NCBI RefSeq assembly: GCF_009674805.1
Contig: NZ_WKKI01000014.1
Coordinates: 1 to 64,000 of the forward strand
DNA: 64,000 nucleotides
Direction of reading: 5' to 3'
From: Metabacillus lacus
Lineage (GTDB): Bacteria > Bacillota > Bacilli > Bacillales > Bacillaceae
This document shows positions 1 through 7,044 of this stretch, in pieces; positions within the stretch are counted from its first letter, which is position 1; each line of letters begins with the position of its first letter. Both the position numbers and the translations under genes were made by a program. The notes under the pieces are model-generated. The model saw only the letters and a list, made by a program, of their open reading frames with translations, was not told the DNA's origin and ran no database searches.

Positions 1-59
1 AAGTCTTCAATAAAAACAAATTCCGCTTCATTTTGTGATTCTCTTTTTGGTTTAAACAT
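1..59 (-). CDS. N-terminal fragment of an IS1182-like transposase (runs off the left edge)
   Basis: An open frame starts with ATG on the minus strand at 59 and continues out of the window. Only 19 residues are visible, beginning MFKPKRES and ending FVFIED. This resembles the start of IS1182-family transposases, where a short MFK/MLSK leader precedes an EFV-x-x-E/D-x-L segment. An AGGATGG-like ribosome site lies just upstream. The match is from memory of the family and the fragment is short, so the call is tentative. It would place an insertion sequence directly downstream of the sugar operon. Confidence 0.45.
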   Translation of the reverse strand, partial: MFKPKRESQNEAEFVFIED

Positions 60-124
60 CCCATTCACCATCCTAGAGTTATTACCTATATTATACCAAA
101 TTAACGCGGTGAATTGGGAAAGTA

Positions 125-187
125 AAAGAAAAAAAATAAAAGACTGTCGAGAGTTTCTCGACAGCCTGAGCTCCACAGCAGTGGAGC
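125..187 (-). terminator. Double-hairpin terminator of the nucleotide-sugar operon
   Basis: Reading leftwards after the stop at 196, a hairpin AGCTCCACTGCTGTGGAGCT is followed by a second stem (GGCTGTCGAG/CTCTCGACAG) and a T-rich run. A decayed version of the same segment follows the duplicated gene end at 4988-5025. Confidence 0.85.
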
Positions 188-195
188 TTTCTTTC

Positions 196-1101
196 TCATT
201 GTGCACAACCCTCTTCCCTCCAGAATTGAAGGGTGTCATATAAAGAGGTTTCAAAAGAGTATGTGGGTTCCCAGCCTAAGTCCCTCAGCCTTTCGGAAGT
301 AATCGCCTCAGGTTTCTCTACATAATTTGAGTTTTTTTCAAGAACATGAAAGTCTGCCTTGCTATGTTTCCTTAATGCATCTGCCGCCTCTCCAAGAGAC
401 CTCATGATTCCGCTGGCAATATCATAGGTTTCCCCCGAGGTTCCGCTAGTAAGGAGAATCTCATAGGCATGAACAGCATCTCTCACATCTACAAAGTCCC
501 TGTAAACCGACCTGCTTGAAAGCTCCAGCTGTTTGTCTCTGCCTCCGCATTCCATCTCTGCAATATACCTGGAAAAAACAGCGCAGACACCGCTGGATTT
601 GCCAGGACCTATCAAATTCGAAGGTTTTGCAATGATAACCGGCAGATGATAAAGCTTGTGCCAAGACTGTGCAGCAATTGACTGAAGGGTCTTGCTAAAA
701 CTGTAAGGATGGGAGAGTGAAGAAAGATTTGCGGGATCGTATTGAAGAGCTGAACCTGCTATGATTACTTTACAATGCTGCTGTTTTTTTCTGAGAGCTT
801 CCAGGAGGTACACTGTGGACATAAGATTTGCTTCCAAGGCTCCAACTGGATCCTCCCACGATATGCCTACATGGTTCTGGCCAGCAAGATGCAGGAGATA
901 GTCCGGCTGCACTCTGCTGATAAGAGCTTCCACTTCTTGTTGATTTGTTAAGTCGGCTATCTCAGAAGAAGTACCTGAGAATGATAGGGCTGGATTGCGC
1001 TTTCTGCAGACAGCAGAAACCAGATAGCCCTTTTCTGAAAAATGCCGGCATGCATGAAGGCCGGTAAATCCGGATGCTCCGGTTATCATCATTCTTGTCA
1101 T
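196..1101 (-). CDS. Extended SDR NAD(P)-dependent sugar epimerase/dehydratase
   Basis: This 301-residue protein belongs to the extended short-chain dehydrogenase family that acts on nucleotide sugars. The N-terminus carries a Rossmann motif GASGFTG (about residues 8-14), and the catalytic Tyr-x-x-x-Lys is YSFSK (about Y133, K137) with a conserved Ser near 117. The ATG at 1101 overlaps the upstream stop as ATGA, so I prefer it to the TTG at 1116. It is the last gene of a four-gene, tightly overlapping operon. Likely roles are 4-epimerisation or 4-reduction of a UDP- or GDP-linked deoxysugar; the exact substrate cannot be read from sequence. A degenerate copy of its last ~45 codons lies inverted at 4846-4987. 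Confidence 0.8.
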   Translation of the reverse strand: MTRMMITGASGFTGLHACRHFSEKGYLVSAVCRKRNPALSFSGTSSEIADLTNQQEVEALISRVQPDYLLHLAGQNHVGISWEDPVGALEANLMSTVYLLEALRKKQQHCKVIIAGSALQYDPANLSSLSHPYSFSKTLQSIAAQSWHKLYHLPVIIAKPSNLIGPGKSSGVCAVFSRYIAEMECGGRDKQLELSSRSVYRDFVDVRDAVHAYEILLTSGTSGETYDIASGIMRSLGEAADALRKHSKADFHVLEKNSNYVEKPEAITSERLRDLGWEPTYSFETSLYDTLQFWREEGCAQ

Positions 1102-1925
1102 TGCTGTTTCATCCAATCTCTCAATTCTTCCAGCATGACTTGATAGCTCGGCAGGCGGTACACAAAGTCTGTTCTGGTATTTTTAATCGTCCGGTCCAGC
1201 ACAAAATCCTCGTCCGGCTCAATTTGCACATCACCTTTTCCAAACACTTGCCCAATCAAATGTAATAGATCATATTTGGAAATTTTATCTTCCATTCCAA
1301 GATGATAAAGACCCGTCACATTATTTTCAATAAAGTAATGAATGGCTTTTGCAAGCTCTAAAGTAGTGACGCCATTCCAAAGTGCTCTCTTAAAACCCTT
1401 GATTTCACCTGACTGCTTCATAAACCATTGAAATAATCCGATTCCGTTCGTTTTCAGCTCAGGACCGATAATGGAAGTTCTCACGGTCAGGTGCTTATCA
1501 CTGATAAATTCTCCCCATCTTTTAGATCTTGCATATTCTGAAATGCCATCAGGAAGATCATTCTCAGTATAGCTCCCCTTTGTTCCCAGAAAAACACAAT
1601 CCGTGCTGATATGCACAACCCTGGCTCCCTGCCTGTCAGCAAGCTTTACAAGCTGGTGCGGCAGGAGGCTGTTAACTTGCAGAGCAAGCATGGGATCTTT
1701 TGCTGCATGGTCGTTGAGAATTCCAATACAGTTAATAATGATGTGCGGCTTAATAATGTCGATGATTTTTTCAAGGCTGTTTACATCTGTTACCTCAAGG
1801 AAAATTCCATTTTGATCCTGGGGGTCCCTTGATGTATAAAAGACCTGGTATTCGGAGAGTTTTCCGAAATATGCCGCAGCGATATGCCCCGCCATTCCTT
1901 TACCACCAAGGATCAAGAGTTTCAT
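1098..1925 (-). CDS. RmlD-like nucleotide-sugar 4-keto reductase
   Basis: A 275-residue SDR of the dTDP-4-dehydrorhamnose reductase (RmlD) type. It has the nucleotide motif GGKGMAG (7-13), a STD triad element (107-109) and the catalytic YxxxK (Y131, K135). The start overlaps the preceding dehydratase by 4 bp and the end overlaps the next SDR gene, indicating translational coupling. There is no RmlA, RmlB or RmlC nearby, so rhamnose synthesis itself is unlikely. Beside an FnlA/WbjB-like dehydratase and a WbjD-like 2-epimerase it most resembles the reductase of the UDP-L-QuiNAc/UDP-L-RhaNAc pathway (WbvR in Vibrio). Confidence 0.82.
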   Translation of the reverse strand: MKLLILGGKGMAGHIAAAYFGKLSEYQVFYTSRDPQDQNGIFLEVTDVNSLEKIIDIIKPHIIINCIGILNDHAAKDPMLALQVNSLLPHQLVKLADRQGARVVHISTDCVFLGTKGSYTENDLPDGISEYARSKRWGEFISDKHLTVRTSIIGPELKTNGIGLFQWFMKQSGEIKGFKRALWNGVTTLELAKAIHYFIENNVTGLYHLGMEDKISKYDLLHLIGQVFGKGDVQIEPDEDFVLDRTIKNTRTDFVYRLPSYQVMLEELRDWMKQQ

Positions 1926-2914
1926 TTAATAAATCCGCCTTTCTTCAGCATTTCACGGATTTCGTCTTTGGTCATTAAACCGGTACTGGAATCATAGTTT
2001 GTCAGCTGGACTTTATCGTATTTACTATAAAACTCATTCAATCCAGGTATATGCAAAGAAGGAAGGATGATGAAATACTCCTCGTCAAATTCGATTGATG
2101 TTTCACTTTCAAATTTTGAGATTAGCAGTTCATGAATTTTTTCTCCCTGCCTTTTGCCTGTTACATCTATTTCTACTTTTTCTACTCCCGATTCTTCAAT
2201 CAGCACTTGTGCCAGATCGAGAATCTTACAAGTTGGCATTTTCATGACAAATGTTTCTCCGCCGATGCTTTCAAACGTTGCCTTAAACACAAGTTTAATC
2301 GCATCTTCTAAAGTAAGGAAAAACCTTGTCATTTCCAAGTCTGTAATGCCGATTCTGCCCTTTTCCTGAATTGACTTACGGAAAACATGAATTACGCTGC
2401 CGTTTGTTCCCAGCACATTCCCGCCTCTAATACAGACAAATCGAGTATCTGTATTCAGCGTGTTTGCATGAATAATCAATCTTTCAGCCATTGCCTTTGA
2501 AAAGCCGTAAAAATTGGAAGGATCTGAAGCTTTGTCTGTTGAAACATTCACAACTGTATCCACTTTGTTTGCGATCGCTGAATCAATGATATTCTTTGTT
2601 CCATTTACATTTGTCTTTAAAGCTTCCATTGGCTGAGCTTCGCAAACCGGCACATGCTTCAAGGCCGCAAGATGGAAAATATAATCGACGCCCTGGGTGG
2701 CCTCCATTAAAGCATCAAGATCTTTAATATCTCCAATAATGAAGTTTAACAGCGGATTGTTGTCAAACTCCTGTTTCATCGTAAACTGGCTGGATTCATT
2801 TCTTGAGAAAATACGTATTTCCTTCGGGCTGTATCCTATCAGCTGCCTTACTAGTTCATATCCCCAAGAGCCTGTTCCGCCTGTTACCAAAATGGTTTTA
2901 TTTTTTAACACCAT
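1922..2914 (-). CDS. UDP-GlcNAc 4,6-dehydratase (5-epimerase type) of the CapE/FnlA/WbjB group
   Basis: This 330-residue SDR starts with the glycine-rich motif TGGTGSWG (11-18) and contains HLAALKHVPV (81-90), STDK (125-128) and the catalytic YGFSK (Y136, K140). All are hallmarks of the polysaccharide-biosynthesis dehydratases that convert UDP-GlcNAc to 4-keto-6-deoxy sugars. The protein lacks the N-terminal membrane region of the long CapD-type dehydratases, so it is the short soluble form. It sits between the UDP-sugar 2-epimerase gene and an RmlD-like reductase, with overlaps at both ends, so the three products probably act in sequence. Whether it inverts C5 cannot be decided from the sequence alone. 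Confidence 0.85.
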   Translation of the reverse strand: MVLKNKTILVTGGTGSWGYELVRQLIGYSPKEIRIFSRNESSQFTMKQEFDNNPLLNFIIGDIKDLDALMEATQGVDYIFHLAALKHVPVCEAQPMEALKTNVNGTKNIIDSAIANKVDTVVNVSTDKASDPSNFYGFSKAMAERLIIHANTLNTDTRFVCIRGGNVLGTNGSVIHVFRKSIQEKGRIGITDLEMTRFFLTLEDAIKLVFKATFESIGGETFVMKMPTCKILDLAQVLIEESGVEKVEIDVTGKRQGEKIHELLISKFESETSIEFDEEYFIILPSLHIPGLNEFYSKYDKVQLTNYDSSTGLMTKDEIREMLKKGGFIK

Positions 2915-3992
2915 TCATGCCTCCCATAATGATTTTCAATACTTTATCTGATACATCCAGACAGTTATAACCGGCTGGTATACTCCAGTTTTTTTGCTGA
3001 GTTTCCATTACCTCTACACAACGGACGATCTGTTCCGCATCTATTCCTGACAGCACATTGCTTCCGCATTCCAGTGTCTCAGGCCTTTCCGTGGTTTTTC
3101 TGACAGTAACAGTCGGTACATGAAACAGGCAGCACTCTTCCTGAACCGTCCCGCTGTCAGTCAGCACACAAAAAGCATTTTGTTCAAGCTTTACAAAATC
3201 AAAAAATCCAAAAGGAGCGTGAAACTCTACAAGAGGATGGATGTCTGCAGCATGGTGCTTCAGCTTCGACTCTGTCCTGGGATGCAGGCTGCAGATGATC
3301 CGTTTCTTATATTTTTTTGCTGTGAGATTTAAACCGTTGAGTATTTCAGTTAACCGGCTTTCATGGTCCACATTCTCCGCTCGATGAATCGTCACCAGGA
3401 GATAATTTTGTTTTTTTAGTTTAAGGTCTTTGAGTATTGCACTTTGTGAAATTTGATCCTGATAATGCGTCAAGACCTCCCAGATTGGATTTCCTGAAAC
3501 AACGATACGGTCAGCGGGAATTCCTTCTCGAAGGAGATTTTCTCTGCTTTGGGGAGTATACGGAAGGTTAATCGTCGAAATGGCATCAATTACCCGCCTG
3601 TTTTTCTCCTCTGGTACCTCCAGATCAAAGCATCTGTTTCCTGCCTCCATGTGAAAGACGGGAATTCCCATCCGCTCAGCCAAAATTGCACTGAGACCGC
3701 TGTTTGTATCACCGAGTACCAGCACTTTATCAGGCTTCTCATTGAGCAGAATCGGTTCTAGTTCCTTATACATTCGCGACAGCTGCTCTCCGAAGGTCTG
3801 CTGCTTTTCAGACAGCATGTAATCCGGATCTCTCAGCTGCAGCTGTTCAAAAAAGACTTTGCTCAGCGACTTAGTAAAGTTCTGACCTGTATGAACCAGC
3901 ACATGCTTCTCTGCAAACATATCGAGCTTTTTCACAATAAGACTTAAACGGATAATTTCAGGTCTGGTGCCCAAAATGGTCATGATCTTCAA
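2898..3992 (-). CDS. UDP-GlcNAc 2-epimerase-like enzyme (non-hydrolysing, WecB/WbjD/CapG type)
   Basis: A 364-residue GT-B fold epimerase. It begins with LGTRPE (7-12), as in WecB, followed by LGDTNSG (Asp95), HMEAGNR (Glu116) and the PEEKNRR motif (Glu128/129). These correspond to catalytic residues of bacterial UDP-GlcNAc 2-epimerases. The start is TTG at 3992, with AGGAG seven bases upstream. It is the first gene of the operon and overlaps the dehydratase by 17 bp. In L-FucNAc/L-QuiNAc pathways this enzyme works last, inverting C2 of the 6-deoxy sugar, which fits its companions here better than ManNAc synthesis for teichoic acid. Confidence 0.87.
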   Translation of the reverse strand: MKIMTILGTRPEIIRLSLIVKKLDMFAEKHVLVHTGQNFTKSLSKVFFEQLQLRDPDYMLSEKQQTFGEQLSRMYKELEPILLNEKPDKVLVLGDTNSGLSAILAERMGIPVFHMEAGNRCFDLEVPEEKNRRVIDAISTINLPYTPQSRENLLREGIPADRIVVSGNPIWEVLTHYQDQISQSAILKDLKLKKQNYLLVTIHRAENVDHESRLTEILNGLNLTAKKYKKRIICSLHPRTESKLKHHAADIHPLVEFHAPFGFFDFVKLEQNAFCVLTDSGTVQEECCLFHVPTVTVRKTTERPETLECGSNVLSGIDAEQIVRCVEVMETQQKNWSIPAGYNCLDVSDKVLKIIMGGMNGVKK

Positions 3993-4443
3993 GTTCCCAC
4001 TCCTCTCTCTACAACCAGTCCCCTTCTTCCTCTGCTGTTACAATATGCTTATCCCGCTGTCTTGCTATAGGCAGCTCTACTAACTTTACATAACAGCCTG
4101 ATTAGCAATGGTTGTAGAAAACATTAGCAGCAGTCTTCAGCAAGCCCTTTAGTATGGTATTCGGTGGGAATGGATAAGCAACGGCAATTCACCCAAGCCA
4201 GGAGATATACATAAAATTCAATGGCCTGATAGCGGAGCATATACTAATAACTAGAAGCAATGAGATCTTATCTTGTAAGAAGAGTAATCCATTAACCGTT
4301 GAGGTGTGGGCAGCAAAAAAATGCTCCTGCTAAATGCAAAATCAAAAGAAAAAAACAGGCTTACTATCAGCCTGCAAAGGTGTGAAATTTGTTGTGAATG
4401 GGAATTTACTATTATAAAGGGTTACAATAAGGAGGCATTCAGC
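3993..4443. other. Intergenic region between divergent genes; possible gene remnant
   Basis: No complete gene is visible in these 450 bases, which must hold the sugar-operon promoter. On the minus strand just upstream of 3992, about 28 codons stay open and end in the acidic tail TAEEEGDWL. The frame is closed by a stop further upstream, so this may be the decayed 3' end of a former upstream polysaccharide gene. Confidence 0.35.
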
Positions 4444-4761
4444 ATGATTGAAATCACCGAAAGTGCAAAGAATCAATTTGAGAAACTGCCCGGACATTCA
4501 GTCATTCACATTCCATTTGATAAAGGCAGCTGCGATATCGTCAACAATGTATATGAAATGAAAGCAATACCGAATAGAGATGCTGACAGCAGCCTTGAAG
4601 AGAAAATAACGGCAGGCGGCCGCACATTTATTGTTGAAAAGAACTTTGAGGACAGATTTGACGGAGAACTCCTTATCGACTTTTCAAATAACCACTTTGT
4701 TTTTCGAAACAGAAACCAAATTTTCAACAGCCGGATCCGGCTGGTGAATGAAACAGAATAG
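4444..4761 (+). CDS. HesB/IscA-like (FeS cluster biosynthesis family) protein, YqkB-like
   Basis: A 105-residue protein starting at an ATG preceded by AAGGAGGC. The N-terminus MIEITESAKNQF matches the opening strand-helix of HesB/IscA-fold proteins, where a beta strand is followed by an amphipathic helix. The overall length and the pattern of short strands fit the Bacillus YqkB-type branch. Only one cysteine is present (in KGSCDIV) and the three conserved cysteines of true IscA/SufA carriers are missing, so cluster binding is doubtful. The longer reading frame from 4306 lacks a ribosome site and I reject it. It is monocistronic and closed by a strong terminator. Confidence 0.65.
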   Translation: MIEITESAKNQFEKLPGHSVIHIPFDKGSCDIVNNVYEMKAIPNRDADSSLEEKITAGGRTFIVEKNFEDRFDGELLIDFSNNHFVFRNRNQIFNSRIRLVNETE

Positions 4762-4766
4762 CAGAA

Positions 4767-4806
4767 ATAGGATGTGCAGAAAGCAATGACTACTGCACAT
4801 CCTTTT
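4767..4806 (+). terminator. Terminator of the HesB-like gene
   Basis: The inverted repeat AGGATGTGCA ... TGCACATCCT is followed directly by a T-rich run, six bases after the stop codon. Confidence 0.85.
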
Positions 4807-4845
4807 TTGGGTTTAACGAGGAAAGAAACCGTAGCTAACCAGGGG

Positions 4846-4987
4846 TCCGAAAATTCAGATTAAATAGGAAAGCCGGCTGTCAATATATCTAAAAAGCTCA
4901 AGAGCTTAGGATGAAAACCCACATTTTCATTTAATCTCCCTGTATGACACTCTTCAATTCTGGAGAGAAGAGGGTGCTGCAAAATAA
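4846..4987 (+). pseudogene. Decayed 3' fragment of a duplicate SDR epimerase gene
   Basis: Translated with two tolerated lesions, this stretch aligns residue by residue with the C-terminus of the SDR encoded at 196-1101. It retains ENS, GKP, KKLKSLG, KPTFSF and then LYDTLQFWREEGAAK before TAA. In-frame stops replace a tyrosine and a tryptophan, and there is a frameshift just before the LYDTL block. The similarity continues past the stop into a degraded copy of the terminator hairpins. It is in the opposite orientation to the intact gene, so the two form an inverted duplication flanking the operon. Confidence 0.88.
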
Positions 4988-5084
4988 AGAAAAGCTCAAC
5001 TGCTGTGGGTCTTTTAGTTTGTCGACAATTGGTAGTGAGGAGCCCTTCTCGCTGCCTTTTTTGTTCAGGAATGTTGGGAAAAAG

Positions 5085-5170
5085 GCTGATTTCCGCTACG
5101 GGTGCTTGCTTTCCGGGGGGCGGGCGGTGAGCCTCCAGGAGTCAAGCACCCTCCCTCCGCTTCAATCAGC
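5085..5170. repeat. GC-rich dispersed repeat fragment typical of Bacillus genomes
   Basis: A short GC-rich block with TGCTTGCTTTCC, GGGGCGGGCGGTGAGCCTCC and GGAGTCAAGCACCCTCC stands out from the AT-rich surroundings. From memory, longer versions of this sequence occur in many copies in Bacillus intergenic regions. Here the central part looks deleted. The TGCTTG and CAAGCA ends are complementary. Confidence 0.5.
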
Positions 5171-5238
5171 AGTTATGTTCTTAGTACTTTAACTCCAACT
5201 CTTTTTAGAGTCAGAGCAAGCACTTTCCAAGTTCAGGT

Positions 5239-5305
5239 TGTCCATTGGATGAAGGACTAAACTCAGTGAAAAAGCATCAGAAATGTCCTTCATAAGGCCG
5301 ATGAA
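5239..5305. repeat. Isolated copy of the 52-bp hairpin repeat family
   Basis: One unit and a partial neighbour of the repeat that forms the large arrays near 32.3 and 44.2 kb. The stretch has GGATGAAGGAC, the spacer AAACTCAGTGAAAAAGCATC and then TGTCCTTCATAAGGCCGATGAA, where the second stem arm is cut short. The spacer is closest to the 32-kb subfamily. Confidence 0.85.
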
Positions 5306-5421
5306 TTATGCCCTGACTTCCATTCCTACCATTCCGGGCTCTTTTTTTTAAGGTTGCAGATTTTGTTAAAAATCTCTTTTACTTGTTCCAGTGCTAAAAT
5401 GTGAACTCTTTATAAATCAAT

Positions 5422-5544
5422 TCACCTTTTCTCCCCCTCCCTTGATGACTCTGTTTTGACAGATGCCGTCTTTATTTCCTCAATAACCACTTTACAGCAT
5501 TCCTTCCCTTCTTTTGAAAACAGCATTTTCCAAAAGGATACCAT
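5422..5544 (-). CDS. Small Cys-Cys peptide, third gene of the MarR/permease operon
   Basis: A 40-residue reading frame, too short for ordinary gene finding, starts with ATG at 5544. The perfect ribosome site AGGAGGTG lies eight bases upstream and its TAG is the stop codon of the permease, so translation is probably coupled. The peptide is charged, starts MVSFWKMLFS and carries one vicinal cysteine pair in KECCKV. The regulator of the operon also carries vicinal pairs and the permease has a Cys-Ser-Cys motif, which suggests a metal or metalloid carrier role. I do not recognise a named family. The case rests on the ribosome site, the coupling and the cysteines. Confidence 0.6.
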   Translation of the reverse strand: MVSFWKMLFSKEGKECCKVVIEEIKTASVKTESSREGEKR

Positions 5545-5556
5545 CCTTTTCACCTC

Positions 5557-6423
5557 CTATATAATGTAAAATAAAAACCCTGAAATTGTTGCCATGGAAA
5601 TAACAGAGATAACAAATACCATCATAAGCTTTACTTTAAAGATGCTGCTTAACAATGCCAATTCCGGCAGGCTGGCACCCGCAGAACTAATCATCAAAGC
5701 CATCACAGGACCAAGCACCATCCCCTTTGCAACCATCACATGCGTAATCGGTATCATGGAGGACAACCGGATGTACAGAGGAATGCCGGCAACTGCTGCA
5801 ATCGGCACAAGCCACCATCTCTCTCCTCCGAAATGCTGCGTAATGAAATCTGTCGGAACGGCACCATGCAGAATTCCCCCAATGGCAGCGCCAATCAGAA
5901 TAAATGGAAATACATGTTTCATCATCTTAATGGTTTCTAAAAAAGCTCCTTTTACATTTACTCCCTTTGTTTTTTCATTGTCATGATTGATGAGCACCTT
6001 TTTCACCTCTCTCTCAAACCCTAGAGCTTCCAGAGTAAAACCAATCAAAAGTGACAATAAAGAAGTAATAACTGTGTAAAACAAAGCGACCTTCCAACCC
6101 AATAATGCTGTCATCAACGTTAGTATGACTGGATTCAGAATTGGAGAGGAGAATAAAAACACCATGACAATGCCGAAACGCACACGATTATTCAGCAGGT
6201 TTACGATAATAGGAATTGTCGAACAGGAGCAAAAGGGCGTGACGAAAGCGAAAATGAATGCCAAACACCCGCTTTTGACCAGGCTGCTCTCCTTTAATAA
6301 AGCCTGAATCCTCTCATATGGCAGTAACATTTGGAGAAGATGGATAAAAAACGAGATGACCATAAACAGCAATGCCAGCTCCAATGCTATTCCTAAAAAT
6401 TTATAAATCACTTCTTCCCACAC
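5557..6423 (-). CDS. YraQ/ArsP-type (UPF0718) membrane permease
   Basis: A 288-residue membrane protein with about eight hydrophobic segments in two halves. Each half holds a conserved signature: TPFCSCSTIP (around residues 62-71, C65 and C67) in the first, and GIPLYIRLSSMIPITHV in the second. This is the pattern of the YraQ/ArsP permease family, some members of which export trivalent organoarsenicals. I place the start at GTG (6423), which has GGAG nine bases upstream. Upstream ATGs would run through an operator at 6437-6459. It lies between a cysteine-rich MarR-type regulator and a small Cys-Cys peptide gene. The substrate is not provable, but a thiol-binding metal or metalloid is the best guess. 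Confidence 0.83.
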   Translation of the reverse strand: MWEEVIYKFLGIALELALLFMVISFFIHLLQMLLPYERIQALLKESSLVKSGCLAFIFAFVTPFCSCSTIPIIVNLLNNRVRFGIVMVFLFSSPILNPVILTLMTALLGWKVALFYTVITSLLSLLIGFTLEALGFEREVKKVLINHDNEKTKGVNVKGAFLETIKMMKHVFPFILIGAAIGGILHGAVPTDFITQHFGGERWWLVPIAAVAGIPLYIRLSSMIPITHVMVAKGMVLGPVMALMISSAGASLPELALLSSIFKVKLMMVFVISVISMATISGFLFYII

Positions 6424-6436
6424 TATTACCAACTCC

Positions 6437-6459
6437 AATATTTGCATTTCGCAAGTATT
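6437..6459. promoter_or_regulatory. Palindromic operator upstream of the permease start
   Basis: The element ATATTTGCAT-T-TCGCAAGTAT has the same 10-1-10 layout and core (ATTTGCA...GCAAGTAT) as the two sites upstream of the marR-like gene. It lies between the regulator stop and the proposed permease start. Confidence 0.7.
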
Positions 6460-6479
6460 ACTTCGCTGCATAGCAGCCT

Positions 6480-6929
6480 TTACTGCACAGGCCGGCAGCA
6501 CATTGCACTTTTAGACATTGCTGTATTCAGCAGCTTGATCGAATCCACCACCTGTTCCCTTTCGCTTGTATTCATATAAGAGAAAACCTCTTCCAGATAA
6601 CCGTTCATTTGTTCATCTACAGAAGCTGATATGTCCTTTCCTTCCGGAGTTAAGCTAAGATGATAAACCCGCTTATCCTTCTCTGATTGTTGCTTTTCCA
6701 GAAGCCCCAGTTTCACCAGTCCTTGAACTTGGCGGCTGAATGTTGTAATATCTGTTCCCAATGCATCCGCAATGTCCTGAATGGAAGAAGATTCTCTTCT
6801 GCCCGCTTCATAAAGAATGTGGCTCTGTACAAGCGAAAGATTGACAGCTCCGACTGTACAGCAGTTTTTATTCAGTAGTCCCAGTCTCCTTACCATTACT
6901 TGAAATAACTCCCGGTTGTTTTCCAACAT
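6480..6929 (-). CDS. MarR-family transcriptional regulator with vicinal cysteines
   Basis: A 149-residue winged-helix regulator. The central part contains the MarR pattern SSIQDIADALGTDITTFSRQ (helix-turn-helix) followed by the wing KDKRVYHLSLTPEG. It has two vicinal cysteine pairs, CC at about 23-24 and CC at about 144-145 near the C-terminus. These are unusual for MarR proteins and are placed where dimerisation helices meet, which suits sensing of thiophilic metals or metalloids. The start is ATG at 6929 with AGGG eight bases before it. It is first in an operon with the permease and the Cys-Cys peptide, and probably autoregulates through palindromes at 6977-7020. Confidence 0.88.
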   Translation of the reverse strand: MLENNRELFQVMVRRLGLLNKNCCTVGAVNLSLVQSHILYEAGRRESSSIQDIADALGTDITTFSRQVQGLVKLGLLEKQQSEKDKRVYHLSLTPEGKDISASVDEQMNGYLEEVFSYMNTSEREQVVDSIKLLNTAMSKSAMCCRPVQ

Positions 6930-6976
6930 ACTCACTTCCCTTTTCCTTCATCTATTGTCTCTTCAAGAATAGAGTA

Positions 6977-6999
6977 AGTATTTGCATCATGCAAGTATT
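6977..6999. promoter_or_regulatory. Operator 1 upstream of the marR-like gene
   Basis: The near-palindrome GTATTTGCAT-C-ATGCAAGTAT has one mismatched pair. The layout of 10-base arms around a single central base matches the sites at 7000-7020 and 6437-6459. Confidence 0.75.
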
Positions 7000-7020
7000 T
7001 TATTTGTAAATTACAAATAA
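7000..7020. promoter_or_regulatory. Operator 2 upstream of the marR-like gene
   Basis: A perfect palindrome with arms TTATTTGTAA and TTACAAATAA around one A, abutting operator 1. The shared core is ATTTGyA...TrCAAaT. It lies 71 bases before the regulator's ATG. Confidence 0.75.
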
Positions 7021-7044
7021 TAATAAGCGAAGCCTCTCTATGCA

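Noticed and set aside
4306-4443. N-terminal extension of the HesB-like protein
   Set aside because: AAGGAGG lies directly before the ATG at 4444, and the extension has no ribosome site and does not fit the family.
5310-5350. Rho-independent terminator
   Set aside because: The T-run after GGGCTC is good, but only four base pairs of stem can be formed.
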